In this document: one piece after another, positions 12,924 to 23,127 of the stretch | Numbering within the stretch: the first letter of the stretch is position 1 | Layout: each line of letters starts with the position of its first letter | Source of the DNA: Persicaria tinctoria | Lineage: Eukaryota; Streptophyta; Magnoliopsida; Caryophyllales; Polygonaceae | Reading direction: 5' to 3' | Assembly (NCBI GenBank): GCA_037127255.1 | Contig: JBANSL010000017.1 | Coordinates: forward strand, 71,920,857-71,984,856 | Length of the DNA: 64,000 nt | The notes under the pieces: model-generated | Seen by the model: only the letters and a program-made list of their open reading frames with translations | What the model was told of the DNA's origin: nothing | Databases searched by the model: none | Position numbers and translations under genes: made by a program

Positions 12924-14201
12924 TTGAGACTTGGACAACTGGGTAACCCAGACCAGGATCGACACGGGTCGTTAGGCTAACCGCTCTGATACCATATCAA
13001 AGTCCGACTCGGACCGATGACTGGGGGTCGTGTGCACGGGCGCACATGCGCTAGTAGTCTAGCACACAAGCCGAGTGATGTTCCATTCTAAAACCAATTG
13101 GCGATAGAAGGAGTAGTCCACCGACTCATATACTAGAGCTTGATATGTTCAACTTTTCGATGTGGGACACTTTTGGTCTCATTCACATCTCTAACAATGG
13201 GAGAAGGTGCAAAGGTGGAAGCTTGACGTTTTTTTTAGATTCGTTCAGCATTTGACAGCTTTTCGACGTCTCAGTAAAATGAGTCGTACGGATTCAATAT
13301 TAATCGGATTGAGGCGTGCCATATCTTTTCGGAACGAGGACGAAGAGATTTACAACTTTGCTGTTGAAGGTTTGTCCAAATTCGACCTAGAGCTTGGCCG
13401 AAAATCACATTATTTGAGTTGTCGCTGGTTTTGACGAGAATTTATTCTAAGTGTTGGAACTATCTTTGTTGCTATTTTTAGAGACCTTATTTATTTAAGT
13501 TATTTTAGGTAATTTAGGGATTTATTTTAATTTCCATTATATTTATTATTTTCATTAAAAATCAGCCCTAGGTTTTCTATATTAGAACGGTTGATTCCTC
13601 CATTGTAAATCAGACGCCTATTTGATTATAGAAAATTCAGTTTGTGTGAAACACAATTGAGAGAAAGCCAATCGATTCGTAGCGTTGCTCGTCGATTGCA
13701 AATTGGTTATAGATCTTGCTTGGTTTGCTTTGAGTTCATCAACCTCGTGAGAGCTTGGTGATCCTGGTAATCACAAGTGCCCTCCTTGTGCCTCCAAGTT
13801 GTCCGCTTGGTTGTGTAAGGTTGTAGAGGCGGGCTTTATAGTCATTGGTATTTGGTTCCTACCCTCTTAGGAGGCCTGGGGTCTTTGCCTCGTTCTATTT
13901 TAGTTCGATTCAGTCTTTATTGGTCGAGTCTTGTTTTCAATTTCGTGTCTTTCTTGTTATTAATTTGATCGAGTTTAGTGTCTTTGTCCGTAGTCGACTT
14001 CGAGCCTTACTATTTGTTGTTCAAGTCACTTCATGTGCCTTTAGTTGATTCCGAATTGGGTTGACCAATTCCAGTGGCTGCGTCATTCAATTCTTAAGCT
14101 AATATCAAGTCATTGTTCGTCGTTTTGAGTCTTTGCTTCTGTTACTTAGTTTACCGTTTGATTGTCGAAGATCGGGCCATCATACGGCTAACCCCGTATC
14201 A
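12728..14201 (+). repeat. 3' LTR with nested TRIM-like insertion
   Basis: It starts TGATGCGGG after the polypurine tract and ends GTATCA, followed by the target duplication CGTAC. Of its 1474 bp, 358 bp (12839-13196) are a nested insertion, recognised because the left LTR fragment (3437-3803) reads straight from CTCCACC to ATGGGAG. Confidence 0.8.
12839..13196 (-). mobile_element. TRIM-like miniature LTR element (truncated)
   Basis: Two 50-bp direct repeats (12839-12888 and 13147-13196, one C/T difference) bracket a short non-coding core. On the minus strand the element starts TGTTAGAG, carries TGGTATCAGAGC (plus 12983-12994, an initiator tRNA-Met primer site) about 200 nt in, and has a purine-rich GCGGGGGCG just before the second TGTTAG. 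This is TRIM architecture: short LTRs, PBS, PPT and no genes. The second LTR is cut to 50 bp. Confidence 0.6.
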
Positions 14202-14206
14202 CGTAC

Positions 14207-14789
14207 ACACACAAATAAAAAACACGTGAGAAGCTAATGTTTCTTGCAACTGGAAGATGATTGAAACAATATCATTTCATAGAATAGGAGAGCAAAGTGT
14301 TGCGTTTTGAGCTTCAACACGACAAAAAGAAAGAATTTAGTGTTGTGACATGACGCGGGCAAAGGTTACCACGTGGTGACGCTATTAAATAACATAAGTA
14401 TTTAATTTTTATTCTTATGGCTATTTTAAGTTATATATATACACACACACTCTATTGTTATTATTATTGAATATTTTCTTTAATTAAAATGAAAATGAAT
14501 AAAAAGAAACTTAAGGGCCCAAGGTCTGAACTCACGAATGGTGGTAGAAATTTTTAAAAGGTAACACGGGACTCTTAAATTGATGTGGTAGAAAAAAAAT
14601 AAGGTAAGAGCCTGGAGCTTGGGCTCACGATTATGCATGCTCTAATGATAAAGATTTGTATATTTTTTTACTTACTTTAGAAACTCCATATTTCTTATTT
14701 TATTCTATTTTTTTTAAATACTTTAATTTTAAAATATGGAGTATTCATTTGTTATATTATTATAATTTTACTTTTCTTGTTCGACTGTA
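14207..14789. other. Non-coding, right flank of the element
   Basis: AT-rich sequence with no gene. The stretch 14500-14645 (ending GGGCTCACGATTATGCATGC) resembles in inverted orientation 3294-3436, so the gypsy complex may sit inside an older inverted-repeat element. Confidence 0.4.
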
Positions 14790-14935
14790 TTTGTGTACTG
14801 CACATTTTTTCTGTTTCTATTTTGTATTTTTCTGTTTCTATGTGGTAACCGTCTGCCAACTGTGTCGGCCTCTCGAGGTTCCGGGTCTGTCCGGCCTCGA
14901 ATTATTTCCTGATAAAAAAAATTAAAAAAAATTAT
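14790..14935 (+). mobile_element. Poly(A) retroposon 3' end, copy 2
   Basis: It carries TGTCGGCCTCTCGAGG, CCGGGTCTGTCCGGCCTCG and ATTATTTCC, followed by an A-rich tail (14910-14935). This is the same 3' end as the minus-strand copy ending at 3804, here on the plus strand. The 5' extent is not resolved. Confidence 0.6.
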
Positions 14936-15868
14936 AATTTTACTTTTTTACAAATAAAAAATCACGCTGTTGTGTTAAGACTTAAGTTTATTTTAGGGAA
15001 TTATTGATTTGTGTTCTAATTAAAAAGAAGAAACATCTTATTCTAAATACATAATAAAGACCTATTTAATTTGATGTTGTAAATAAAATATACTCGGTAT
15101 ATTTTTAGTGTTATACGTCAATTTAAGCATTTTCAAAACTCAAATAGTATAATTTAAATGCCATATACAAAATTCTTATATTATAAAAGGCGGTTTTATG
15201 ATTAACAAATTGTATTTTTATTAGAGGATACCCCTTGTAAAAAAGTCATTTATTTTACTTTAGTTTGAGAGGTTACATTATTATATACTCCTATGTTTTG
15301 TTTTCATTGCGCAATTTTTATACATTAAATCATAATTAAGCTAAGTCTTGCACTTTTAAATTATTGAAAATAATCAAATTTCTAGTCGTAACATTGGTTT
15401 ATTCTAAAGAAAAATCAATAAATTTTCAAAGTAAGGTTGAGATTTGAGTGAAATAAAACTGTTGTGACTGTACGTAATAGCTTTTTTTTTAATCATTTAA
15501 TTGTTATTTTTTTTATTTTCTTCCTACCTTTTCGCTTTTTTTATAGGCAAAACTCTAGATAAGAAAAAACCTCAATCGAACCCGTATTTCTCTCCTTCTT
15601 TTTCTCCTAATTCCATTCTCATTCCCTTCCATTTTCTTTAAATCCACGTTCATTCTAAACGTCCACCCTTAAACATTTTTCATAAACCCCAAAATTTGCA
15701 TGGTTAAACCATAAAATTCCTCCTCCTCATCCTTCAACAAGGTTAGATTCTCAAAGGTTCTCTTACGTTTCTCTTGTTGAGATTTGATTAATCTTTTATT
15801 ATTTCATGTTTTTTATTTGTAATTTATTATGCTTTTGAAGGATTGATTTCTCTCTCTGAATAAAGATC
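14936..15868. other. AT-rich region upstream of CAF1
   Basis: No gene is seen. The last 250 bases are pyrimidine-rich and should hold the CAF1 promoter and 5' UTR. A possible 5' UTR donor AACAAG|GTTAGA lies near 15738, but no intron could be established. Confidence 0.4.
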
Positions 15869-16669
15869 ATGTCGTCACTCGTAAAGGATGACTCGATTCA
15901 TATCAGGGAGGTTTGGAACCACAATTTGGAGGAGGAATTTGCATTGATTCGAGAAATTGTTGATGATTATCCCTATGTTGCCATGGATACCGAATTTCCT
16001 GGGGTTGTGATTCGGCCTATAGGCAATTTCAAGAACATTACAGATTACAACTATAAAACCTTGAAAGAAAATGTTAATGTGTTGAAGTTGATCCAATTGG
16101 GCCTTACTTTTTCTGACGAGAAGGGAAACCTACCCACATGTGGTACTGATAAATACTGCATTTGGCAATTCAATTTTTGCGAGTTTAACGTGAATGAGGA
16201 TATTTACGCTAGCGACTCTATCGAGTTGTTGAAGCAATGTGGAATAAATTTCAAGAAAAACAATGAGATGGGTATCGATTCTAAACGATTTGGGGAACTC
16301 TTTATGTCCTCTGGAATTATTTTGAACCATTCTATATCGTGGGTCACTTTTCATAGCGGGTATGATTTTGGGTATTTGCTAAAGTTGTTAACTCATTGCA
16401 ATTTACCCCAAACCAAGGCAGAGTTCTTTAACTTAATTAATATCTATTTTCCCGTGGTTTATGACATTAAGCATTTGATGAAGTTTTATAACAATCTACA
16501 CGGTGGGTTGAATAGGCTTGCGGAGTTTTTAGATGTAAAAAGAGTCGGAACATGTCACCAGGCTGGGTCTGATAGTTTGCTCACAAGTTGTACATTCACG
16601 AAGCTCAAGGATACTTCTTTCAAGGGTTCTTTTGAGAAATATGCGGGTGTTCTCTATGGATTGGTGTGA
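15869..16669 (+). CDS. CAF1: CAF1-family poly(A) deadenylase (CCR4-NOT subunit)
   Basis: This is a 266-aa single-exon protein starting [13 protein letters not shown]1 is a DEDD-type 3'-5' exoribonuclease that shortens mRNA poly(A) tails as part of the CCR4-NOT complex, mainly in the cytoplasm. The catalytic set is visible: D40 and E42 in MDTEFPG, D166 in [10 protein letters not shown], and H230/D235 in [11 protein letters not shown]. The length and lack of introns fit plant CAF1 proteins, and no signal or membrane segment is present. The first ATG follows an in-frame-open but unrelated pyrimidine-rich leader, so this start is the best choice. The sequence is fairly diverged within the family (for example the [10 protein letters not shown] and [10 protein letters not shown] segments), resembling the stress-inducible plant paralogues, but I cannot say which. 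Confidence is high for the family and lower for activity in vivo. Confidence 0.92.
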   Translation: MSSLVKDDSIHIREVWNHNLEEEFALIREIVDDYPYVAMDTEFPGVVIRPIGNFKNITDYNYKTLKENVNVLKLIQLGLTFSDEKGNLPTCGTDKYCIWQFNFCEFNVNEDIYASDSIELLKQCGINFKKNNEMGIDSKRFGELFMSSGIILNHSISWVTFHSGYDFGYLLKLLTHCNLPQTKAEFFNLINIYFPVVYDIKHLMKFYNNLHGGLNRLAEFLDVKRVGTCHQAGSDSLLTSCTFTKLKDTSFKGSFEKYAGVLYGLV

Positions 16670-19117
16670 AAGATAGGTAACTATTTATCATGGTTGCTAG
16701 GGGGAAAGTTAGGGTCTTAATTGGCAAATAAATCGATAAAAACCAATGCTAATTTTTGTGTTTGGTTAGACTTTCTTGAGAGAAGAGTTATGATTTGTTA
16801 TTGTACACAGATAGTTTAAGGTTTTGTTGTAATGTTTACGAGAACAAGAAGAATGAAGTCTCGTTGTACTTAGTAGTTTTGTATAATGAGATCACGGTCA
16901 ACAAAATCTCAAAAGTATCAACTGCTTTTACAATGAGAATTCTTTGTAAATTAGAATAATTTTTTAATGGAAGTTGTTTGGCTTCGATACTCTTTTATTG
17001 CCCATTTTATGATATGAAATTGGAGTTTTAAATTTACAGATCTAATCTTTTATATGTTAATTAGTCATTTTTATTACAGACAAGAGGTGGAGTGAGTCTC
17101 GCTCCTTTCATTTAAACATCAATTTAGCCAATGCTCAATAATCAATTTCTTGATTTAATAAAGGGTAAAGGGTAAATTTATCATCAAAATAAAACCTTTT
17201 AATTATTAATATAAACATATAAGTTTTTTTACTTCGGCTAATTATAGAGAAATATGAAGTTCAAATATTCAATACATGAAATTTGATTACAAATTTTGCT
17301 TTTTAAGCAATCAAACTCGGTTACGAGTGAGATCCATAAAGAGCATTCGTAGATCACCAATTTTAGGAAACAAAACACTGCAAAAGAATTAGCTAAATAT
17401 GAATTGGTGTACTATGATAGAATGTGTTACAAACTTACAATAGTTAATTGTCATTGTATCTTACATACTTTCGATGTAAGAAAAGTACCCCCAAACAAAA
17501 AAACTCATAATTTCGTAGCACTTAGTTAGGCTCATACACATGTAAACAAGGGTGCAATTAGGAGTACTTGGCTAGGGGTTTGGACCATGTGGCCTCCTTT
17601 GGTAGCTTGCCGGAGGAAGCTAGTAACGTAAGGTTACTGTCGAGAGGAGTATGGAAACCTCGAAAGGAGAGGATGATGGTGCTAATGAAGTCGACCATGA
17701 AACCTCAATTGTTTGTGCTAGAATGGTGGTATCATCGTGGGTTACAAATTGGGTATTTTAGTCGCGGGTGATGGACGTTTGGAAATTGATAAAAGGGATA
17801 CGCCGACTCTGATGAAATGGCAAGACATGGAGGGCGTTAGGAAGGGGACCTATCTTCTTAGGGGCACCAATAGGTGCATTGTGGGGGATATGAAAGTGCT
17901 ACTTGCAATGGATAAGATCGTTGCTGTTTTTTCTGCTATTAAGGATCCCAATTGCGGGGATGGTGATGCTGAGTTTTTCAAATCTGAGTTTGAGAATGAG
18001 GATGAAGATGGCTCCTCGACAGGCGATGAATCCTATCAGTCTGGGTCATAGGTATAGGACTCGAAATTGCTCATGAGTTGCTGGAGGGTTGAGTTTGTTT
18101 GTTGTCTTGGAAAGTTTGTGAAGTGATCTGACTATGGTGCGTGGGTGCTGAACGAACTGCTCCTGCTCTTTTGTTTAGTGTTGCATAAAGGGTATATTTT
18201 GTGTGTGTGACGTTTATTTTGTAACAATGCTCAGTAGGGGCATTTTGGATTCACGTACAAGACGTAATATTATATGGGGGTATGCTTTTGTTTATACATT
18301 TATTTTATGAATTTGGATATATACATTACACTGGTATATTCTAGGTTTATATTATAAATATATGCATATAATAGTGGATGGATGAGTCAACTATTACTCT
18401 GTTAGGTGCTTAGGGGGGCGATTGGGATTGTGTAATAATATCTTGGATGGTCGGACTATTTTGCATGGGACTCCTTGTATGGTCCTATAATTTTTCTCCT
18501 TCGTAACTCTCTTACACCATCTATGCATGTCTTTACCATTTGAAGAAAAAAGAGGGTACGTGGGTGGCTATTTGCCATTAGAAGCTAGGAAACGTGGCCA
18601 GTGGAGGCGTGGAGCTGAGGATGGAGGTGAAGCAGAGGCGGTGGAAACAACTCTCTTGAGAGCATTTAGGTCACCGGCCTTTTTTACTCCGTATTCCGTT
18701 AGGATACGAAAGTTTCGGAACACATCAAAATATCGTAGGGATAACATAACATATTCTATGAATTGTTTGGAGTTAAATAAAATTGAAAAGGGTCTTGCTG
18801 ATTTTAGAAATTACAGTAAACCATATGTGTTAATAATATGAGACTATGAGTCATGATATGATGAGGTGATGCTCTTCACGGAAGAGGCTGGATTATCTCA
18901 TAATAAAACACCTCATAATAACTTCCTAATTAAATAATCTCAGCTATTGAAAAAACAAAGAGCTTAAATTAGATCTCCTATGTTAATCAATCACAAGACC
19001 AAAAACCCTACCTTAAATTAGATGGTGGACTCTATGATTTATTAGAAATTAACAGGGGATAATATCGAGAACTGGAAAAGAGCATGCTCAATAGACACGA
19101 CAATCTTAGGGGAGGAT
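16670..19117. other. CAF1 3' region and unrecognised short frames
   Basis: After the CAF1 3' UTR the sequence is AT-rich. A frame at about 17740-18051 has a notably acidic, serine-rich C-terminus (EFENEDEDGSSTGDESYQ) but no recognised domain, and a stop lies just upstream of it in the same frame. Another frame at 18527-18841 starts with ATG and has no recognisable motif. Both could be remnants of genes or chance frames. Nothing else is seen. Confidence 0.4.
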
Positions 19118-19738
19118 GTGTCGTCTTCCCATAAAGGGCCGAAAAGACAAACAAGAAATAAAACGCAGAGGACCGCTCGATGGAAGAAGCCTCCTTGGGG
19201 ACAATACAAGTTAAATTTTAACGGATCTTTCATATCAACTACAAAAAGTTCGATAGGCTACATTATTCGGGACTGGCTGGGCAACCGAGATAGTATAGGA
19301 GGACAAGTGATTGGTGGTCAATCTCCATTAATGGCTGAAGCACTAGCTCTTAGATTGGGGGTAGAAAAAGCAAGAGAACAACGTATCAATAACCTAATCA
19401 TTGAAGGTGACTATAAGATAATCATAGATTTCTTACGTACACGAACTAACTGTCCTTGGGAAATAGAGCTTATAATGTCTGACGTTCAATCCATCCTTGC
19501 AGGACTAACAAATATCGGAGTTTCCCACATTCCCCACATTGGTAACCAAGTAGCGGATAGGGTTGCACACCTTAACTACGCTACTCGGGGAGCAAACTTA
19601 TACAACGATACAGGTTTGCTCGACCTCATCCGTCAGGATGCTTTCGGACAGAGCTTTGCTCATCCGAATATTTACCTAATAAAAAAAATTGGAAATCTAA
19701 TATTTTATAAAATCAAAATCAAAACCTTGAATGATTAA
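19118..19738 (+). pseudogene. RNase H-like (RVT_3) retroelement remnant
   Basis: The about 200-aa open frame starts at a GTG with no proper ATG. It matches the plant RNase H-like domain found at the end of LINE pol proteins and as free-standing pieces. The motif order is: LNFNGS (usually LNFDGS, so the first catalytic Asp is Asn), AEALALRLG (Glu), IIEGDYKIII (Asp) and GNQVADRVAHL (Asp). The missing first Asp argues against nuclease activity. No reverse transcriptase precedes it, so it is most likely a 5'-truncated LINE fragment. Confidence 0.65.
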
Positions 19739-20068
19739 TTTGGTAAGGTTAATTATGTGATGAGTTATACATTATGACATTGTCTGAATAATGTAGATTA
19801 AAAATCAATAATGTGGGGCCAACTTTCCGATGTGTTATTCCAAACAAAATGAAGAAATTTACCAAGAAAACACACAGTAAGTGCAAGAACGGGAAGAAGA
19901 AGAACACTTCGAAATTTGATTGAAAACTAAACCCTTTTTTAAATCGATTTCACAGGGTGAATTTTTTCTTTTGCTCTTAGTTGAATTTGTAAATATTTTT
20001 AAAATTTGAAAATGACTTATGTGCCATTTATCCAAATTCATTTTATCAACAAACAATTTTAACATCTT

Positions 20069-20200
20069 ATTTTTTTATTTTTTTTATTAGGAAAACATTT
20101 GAGGGCTAGATATACTTGGGTCCTTGAGAGGCCGACAAAGTCAGCAAACGGTGAACCGCTAAACATAAAACAAAAATAAAATAGGTGCAAAACAAGTAGT
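20069..20200 (-). mobile_element. Poly(A) retroposon 3' end, copy 3
   Basis: On the minus strand it has GACTTTGTCGGCCTCTC followed by a short tract and a poly(A) tail (plus-strand T-rich 20069-20092). It is the most diverged of the three copies: the CGAGG part reads CAAGG. The flanks are AT-rich and the 5' end is unresolved. Confidence 0.55.
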
Positions 20201-21568
20201 AACAAATATACAATTCCGGGTGACCAAGCAATTAACCCTATTCCTAAGGTCATGCACAGTGGTGTACACTTCCCCCATGTACTTCATCCACTTTATTTTC
20301 GCCACATCAGCATAAGAACATTTTTTAACCCCCCCCCTTTTATCAATACACCCACATCCGTATACTCCACTTTCGAAACCATCTCCCAATTTTCAATCAT
20401 TTGCGTTTTATCTACTAACCCGATATTATAGATTAATATAATTGTTAAATTATTATTAATAATTATTTTGGGTATGTCGTTACTGATAAAAAAAAAATAC
20501 TATATAGCTTTTTTTTTTAATAATTATTGAAATTATATATTAAAGTAAAAAGTTTAATTTAAAAATTTTGTAACTGGTTTTTGTTTAAATTCTTCAAACT
20601 ATTAAAATAAAATACCATACATAAAAAAAGAAAAATATATTATCAAATAGCGATAAATATTAAAATACACAATTAAAAAGAGTACATATCAAAAGTTGAG
20701 ATTACACGCCAAGGAAAAGGATCCCAGCAGCACGCAAGGCGGATGGCCACCACCACCAGACGACGAGAGGGAAACCGGTGCCGGCAACGGAGAAGAATCC
20801 CAGGCGGCGATGGCACCAGGAAATTTGGACGGACGAATTGGGGGTTTACAAGGCCCGACATAAACCAGATAATTAATATCGAAGTAGGTGGTGGAACGAG
20901 CTAGGCCGTCGAAGAGGCGCAATGGAGCCTCTGTCACCGGCCTAAAGCCCCGGACTGAAGACAGATTGACGGCGGAAGGAAAGCCGCCATAGCTAGACTA
21001 AATTAGGAAGGGACGATGAAGCGGGAAGAAGAAGAAGACCGCTCCACCCAAAGTTGGAGCACAACCAAGAAATTGGAGATTGACAGACATCGCTGGTGTG
21101 TTAGTTTCTCTTGGCGTGCAAGGATTTTCCTTCTCCTTGCACGCCAAGTTTAACCTCACATTAAAAAAAAAATATCCGAAAGGGTTGGACTAAATCCCGT
21201 AAGGGCTTGATTTAAAATCTGAAAGTACTTGGCTAAACCCCGTATGGATGCTAAATTTCGATTGGTTAAATTTTTTGGTGCTTTTTGGTATGAGCGATGT
21301 ATGGCTCTACTTTCGGCGTTCCTAGGTGGTCTTCAACTTGGTTGGGGGCGTGAAGTTTGGAGTCGGGATTGGATGGGGTCGTGGTGGTGCTTTCAGGGCG
21401 ACCCCGTATCCGGGAAGGAGCTTCCTTGGAGTTTCGTCTGCACTTCCCACAAGAGATAGATTCATGCTGTACCATTGTTGGGAGGAGCTTTCTTGGAGTT
21501 TCGGTGGTGCTTGGCTTCATTCTTCGCCGTCGTCCGCAACTGTTGGGAGGATTTCTGCTTAGTTCGTT
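20200..21568. other. Mixed non-coding DNA with a hairpin
   Basis: 20400-20690 is very AT-rich. 20690-21060 is GC-richer with frames that resemble nothing. A perfect 15-bp hairpin sits at 21110-21148. From about 21160 the sequence looks like the body of a retroposon that continues after the solo LTR at 25013. No gene is recognised. Confidence 0.4.
21110..21148. repeat. Perfect 15-bp inverted repeat (hairpin)
   Basis: CTTGGCGTGCAAGGA (21110-21124) and its exact reverse complement (21134-21148) are separated by 9 nt. The stem is GC-rich in an AT-rich setting. The total of 39 nt is too short for a normal plant microRNA precursor. It may be the end of a transposable element. Confidence 0.85.
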
Positions 21569-22124
21569 TGTAACGGCCCGGAATTATGATTCCCGAGTTA
21601 CGTTTCGAGGGATAAAACCCCTCGTTAGGATCTTGCGCTCCGAGTACAAATTGAAGGTTTGAAACCGAAGAGTTGTAGTTTAAGGCGGGATTTCGCACCC
21701 AAATCCGGAAGGTCCGTTGGAGACCCCGGGGTAAACCCTTGTACATGTCCTAAGTCTACAACGAGGAAAACCCTTTATCATGCAAAGGACATAAGTTCTG
21801 AAAACGATACAACAGGCGCCACGGCAGAGCCGGGTCAAAATAGAGTATAAGTAGGGAGAAATATGAAGTATAAATTTGGTGAAGTCAGGGCTCAACACTC
21901 ACTCTCCGCCATATGAATGGACTCTGTCATAACAACACGAAATCAAGCAGTGAAACGGGTACCTGAAACTATACCACAAAGTCAGGCCAAGAGTCTGCCC
22001 GCGGGTCCTCTGACCGCGCCGAGGACATATAATACACCTATACCTAGAATAAATGATGCCTTCATGCAGTACTGAAATATTAACCACACTATCATTCTCC
22101 TAATTCATATACGCATAATATTAA

Positions 22125-22899
22125 GGGTCCGTTTTAATGTTTAAGTTTTAAATTATAATTGCTCAGTATATATTATAAAAACAGTGTTTATAAAAGCTGT
22201 TTGATATGACCACAAATTAAAAATTAAATTTATCTCTTCATCTTCCCTTTCCCCTTCCTCTCTTCATTTCTCTCTCCACTTTACCTTACTCCCTCTTCCA
22301 CAACCTCTCATTGGCAGCTTGGACTCACTGGTCTGTCGGAGCCAACCACCACCACCACTCCCGCTCCGGCCTTTTCCCTCACCAATCCGCCTGAAATCAG
22401 ACAAACGTCAACCACCAGTTGCTCAGCCTCTTGCCTCTGTCCATATCGACCTCTCATTTGCTCTTGTTGCTACCACCTCCATGACCACCGCACCCACTGA
22501 TCATCGTCCTCGCCTCCCTATCACCGCCTCCAAGACCACCGCACCCATCAAACCATTTCTTCTCTACACACCCCAGCAACCCTGATTATCCTCACCCTCA
22601 ACAATCATCCCAAAATCAGTCCTAACTAATTAGAGTTTTAAATCTAACTAATTAAAATTCTTTTTGTTTGTTTTGAGTTTTGTAGGGTGAGTATTGAGAG
22701 ATTGATGGTAGAGAATGAGAATTGGGAATTTGGGAAAAGATAAACAACAATGAGAGAGAAGGACTATGAGATGGGGAGGCCAAAAGTAAAAAAAAAATAT
22801 TCAGTATAATTAAATTTTTTTGAATTTCATTAATACCTTATACAAAATAATGACACATAAAACATAATTGTATTATAAACATGTAATCCAAACGGACCC
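22125..22899. mobile_element. PIF/Harbinger-type MITE, TSD TAA
   Basis: The terminal inverted repeats are GGGTCCGTTT at the left and AAACGGACCC at the right, flanked by TAA on both sides (22122-22124 and 22900-22902). A 3-bp TWA target duplication with GGG...CCC ends is the hallmark of PIF/Harbinger (Tourist) elements. The related solo LTR at 5015-8204 lacks this block between the same flanking sequences, which supports the boundaries. The Pro-rich frame inside (22319-22585) is not transposase. Confidence 0.8.
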
Positions 22900-23049
22900 T
22901 AAGTAAGGCCTTAACAAAGAATACCAAGTGGTATATATATCCCTCTTCTACCACCACCACCCTTCCAGATATGGTGGAGAGTGGTCAGTTCAATGTTATA
23001 ACATATCAAATCTCATCATCATACTGTATCTCATGCTCATCTCGTATCT

Positions 23050-23053
<4 letters not shown>

Positions 23054-23125
<72 letters not shown>
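23054..23125. repeat. (AT)n microsatellite
   Basis: An uninterrupted 72-base AT dinucleotide run inside the solo LTR. Confidence 0.95.

Positions 23126-23127
<2 letters not shown>

Larger units (their letters stand above)
3437..14201 (+). mobile_element. Nested, pol-deleted Ty3/gypsy (chromovirus-like) LTR element
   Basis: The left boundary TGATGCGGG (3437) and the right boundary GTATCA (14201) are both flanked by CGTAC (3432-3436 and 14202-14206), a 5-bp target-site duplication of LTR-element type. Internal signals in order are a primer-binding site matching initiator tRNA-Met (9580-9590), a decayed gag with a zinc knuckle (10825-12727), a polypurine tract (12715-12727) and a 3' LTR (12728-14201). 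Integrase and most of reverse transcriptase and RNase H are missing. The left part is rearranged: an LTR start at 3437-3803 is followed by a retroposon end and a solo LTR, and then a second partial LTR (8567-9576). It is therefore either one element rearranged after insertion or a recombinant between two related copies. Confidence 0.7.

Noticed and set aside
22319..22585. Proline-rich 88-codon frame
   Set aside because: It is inside the Harbinger-type MITE and has no transposase or DNA-binding features.
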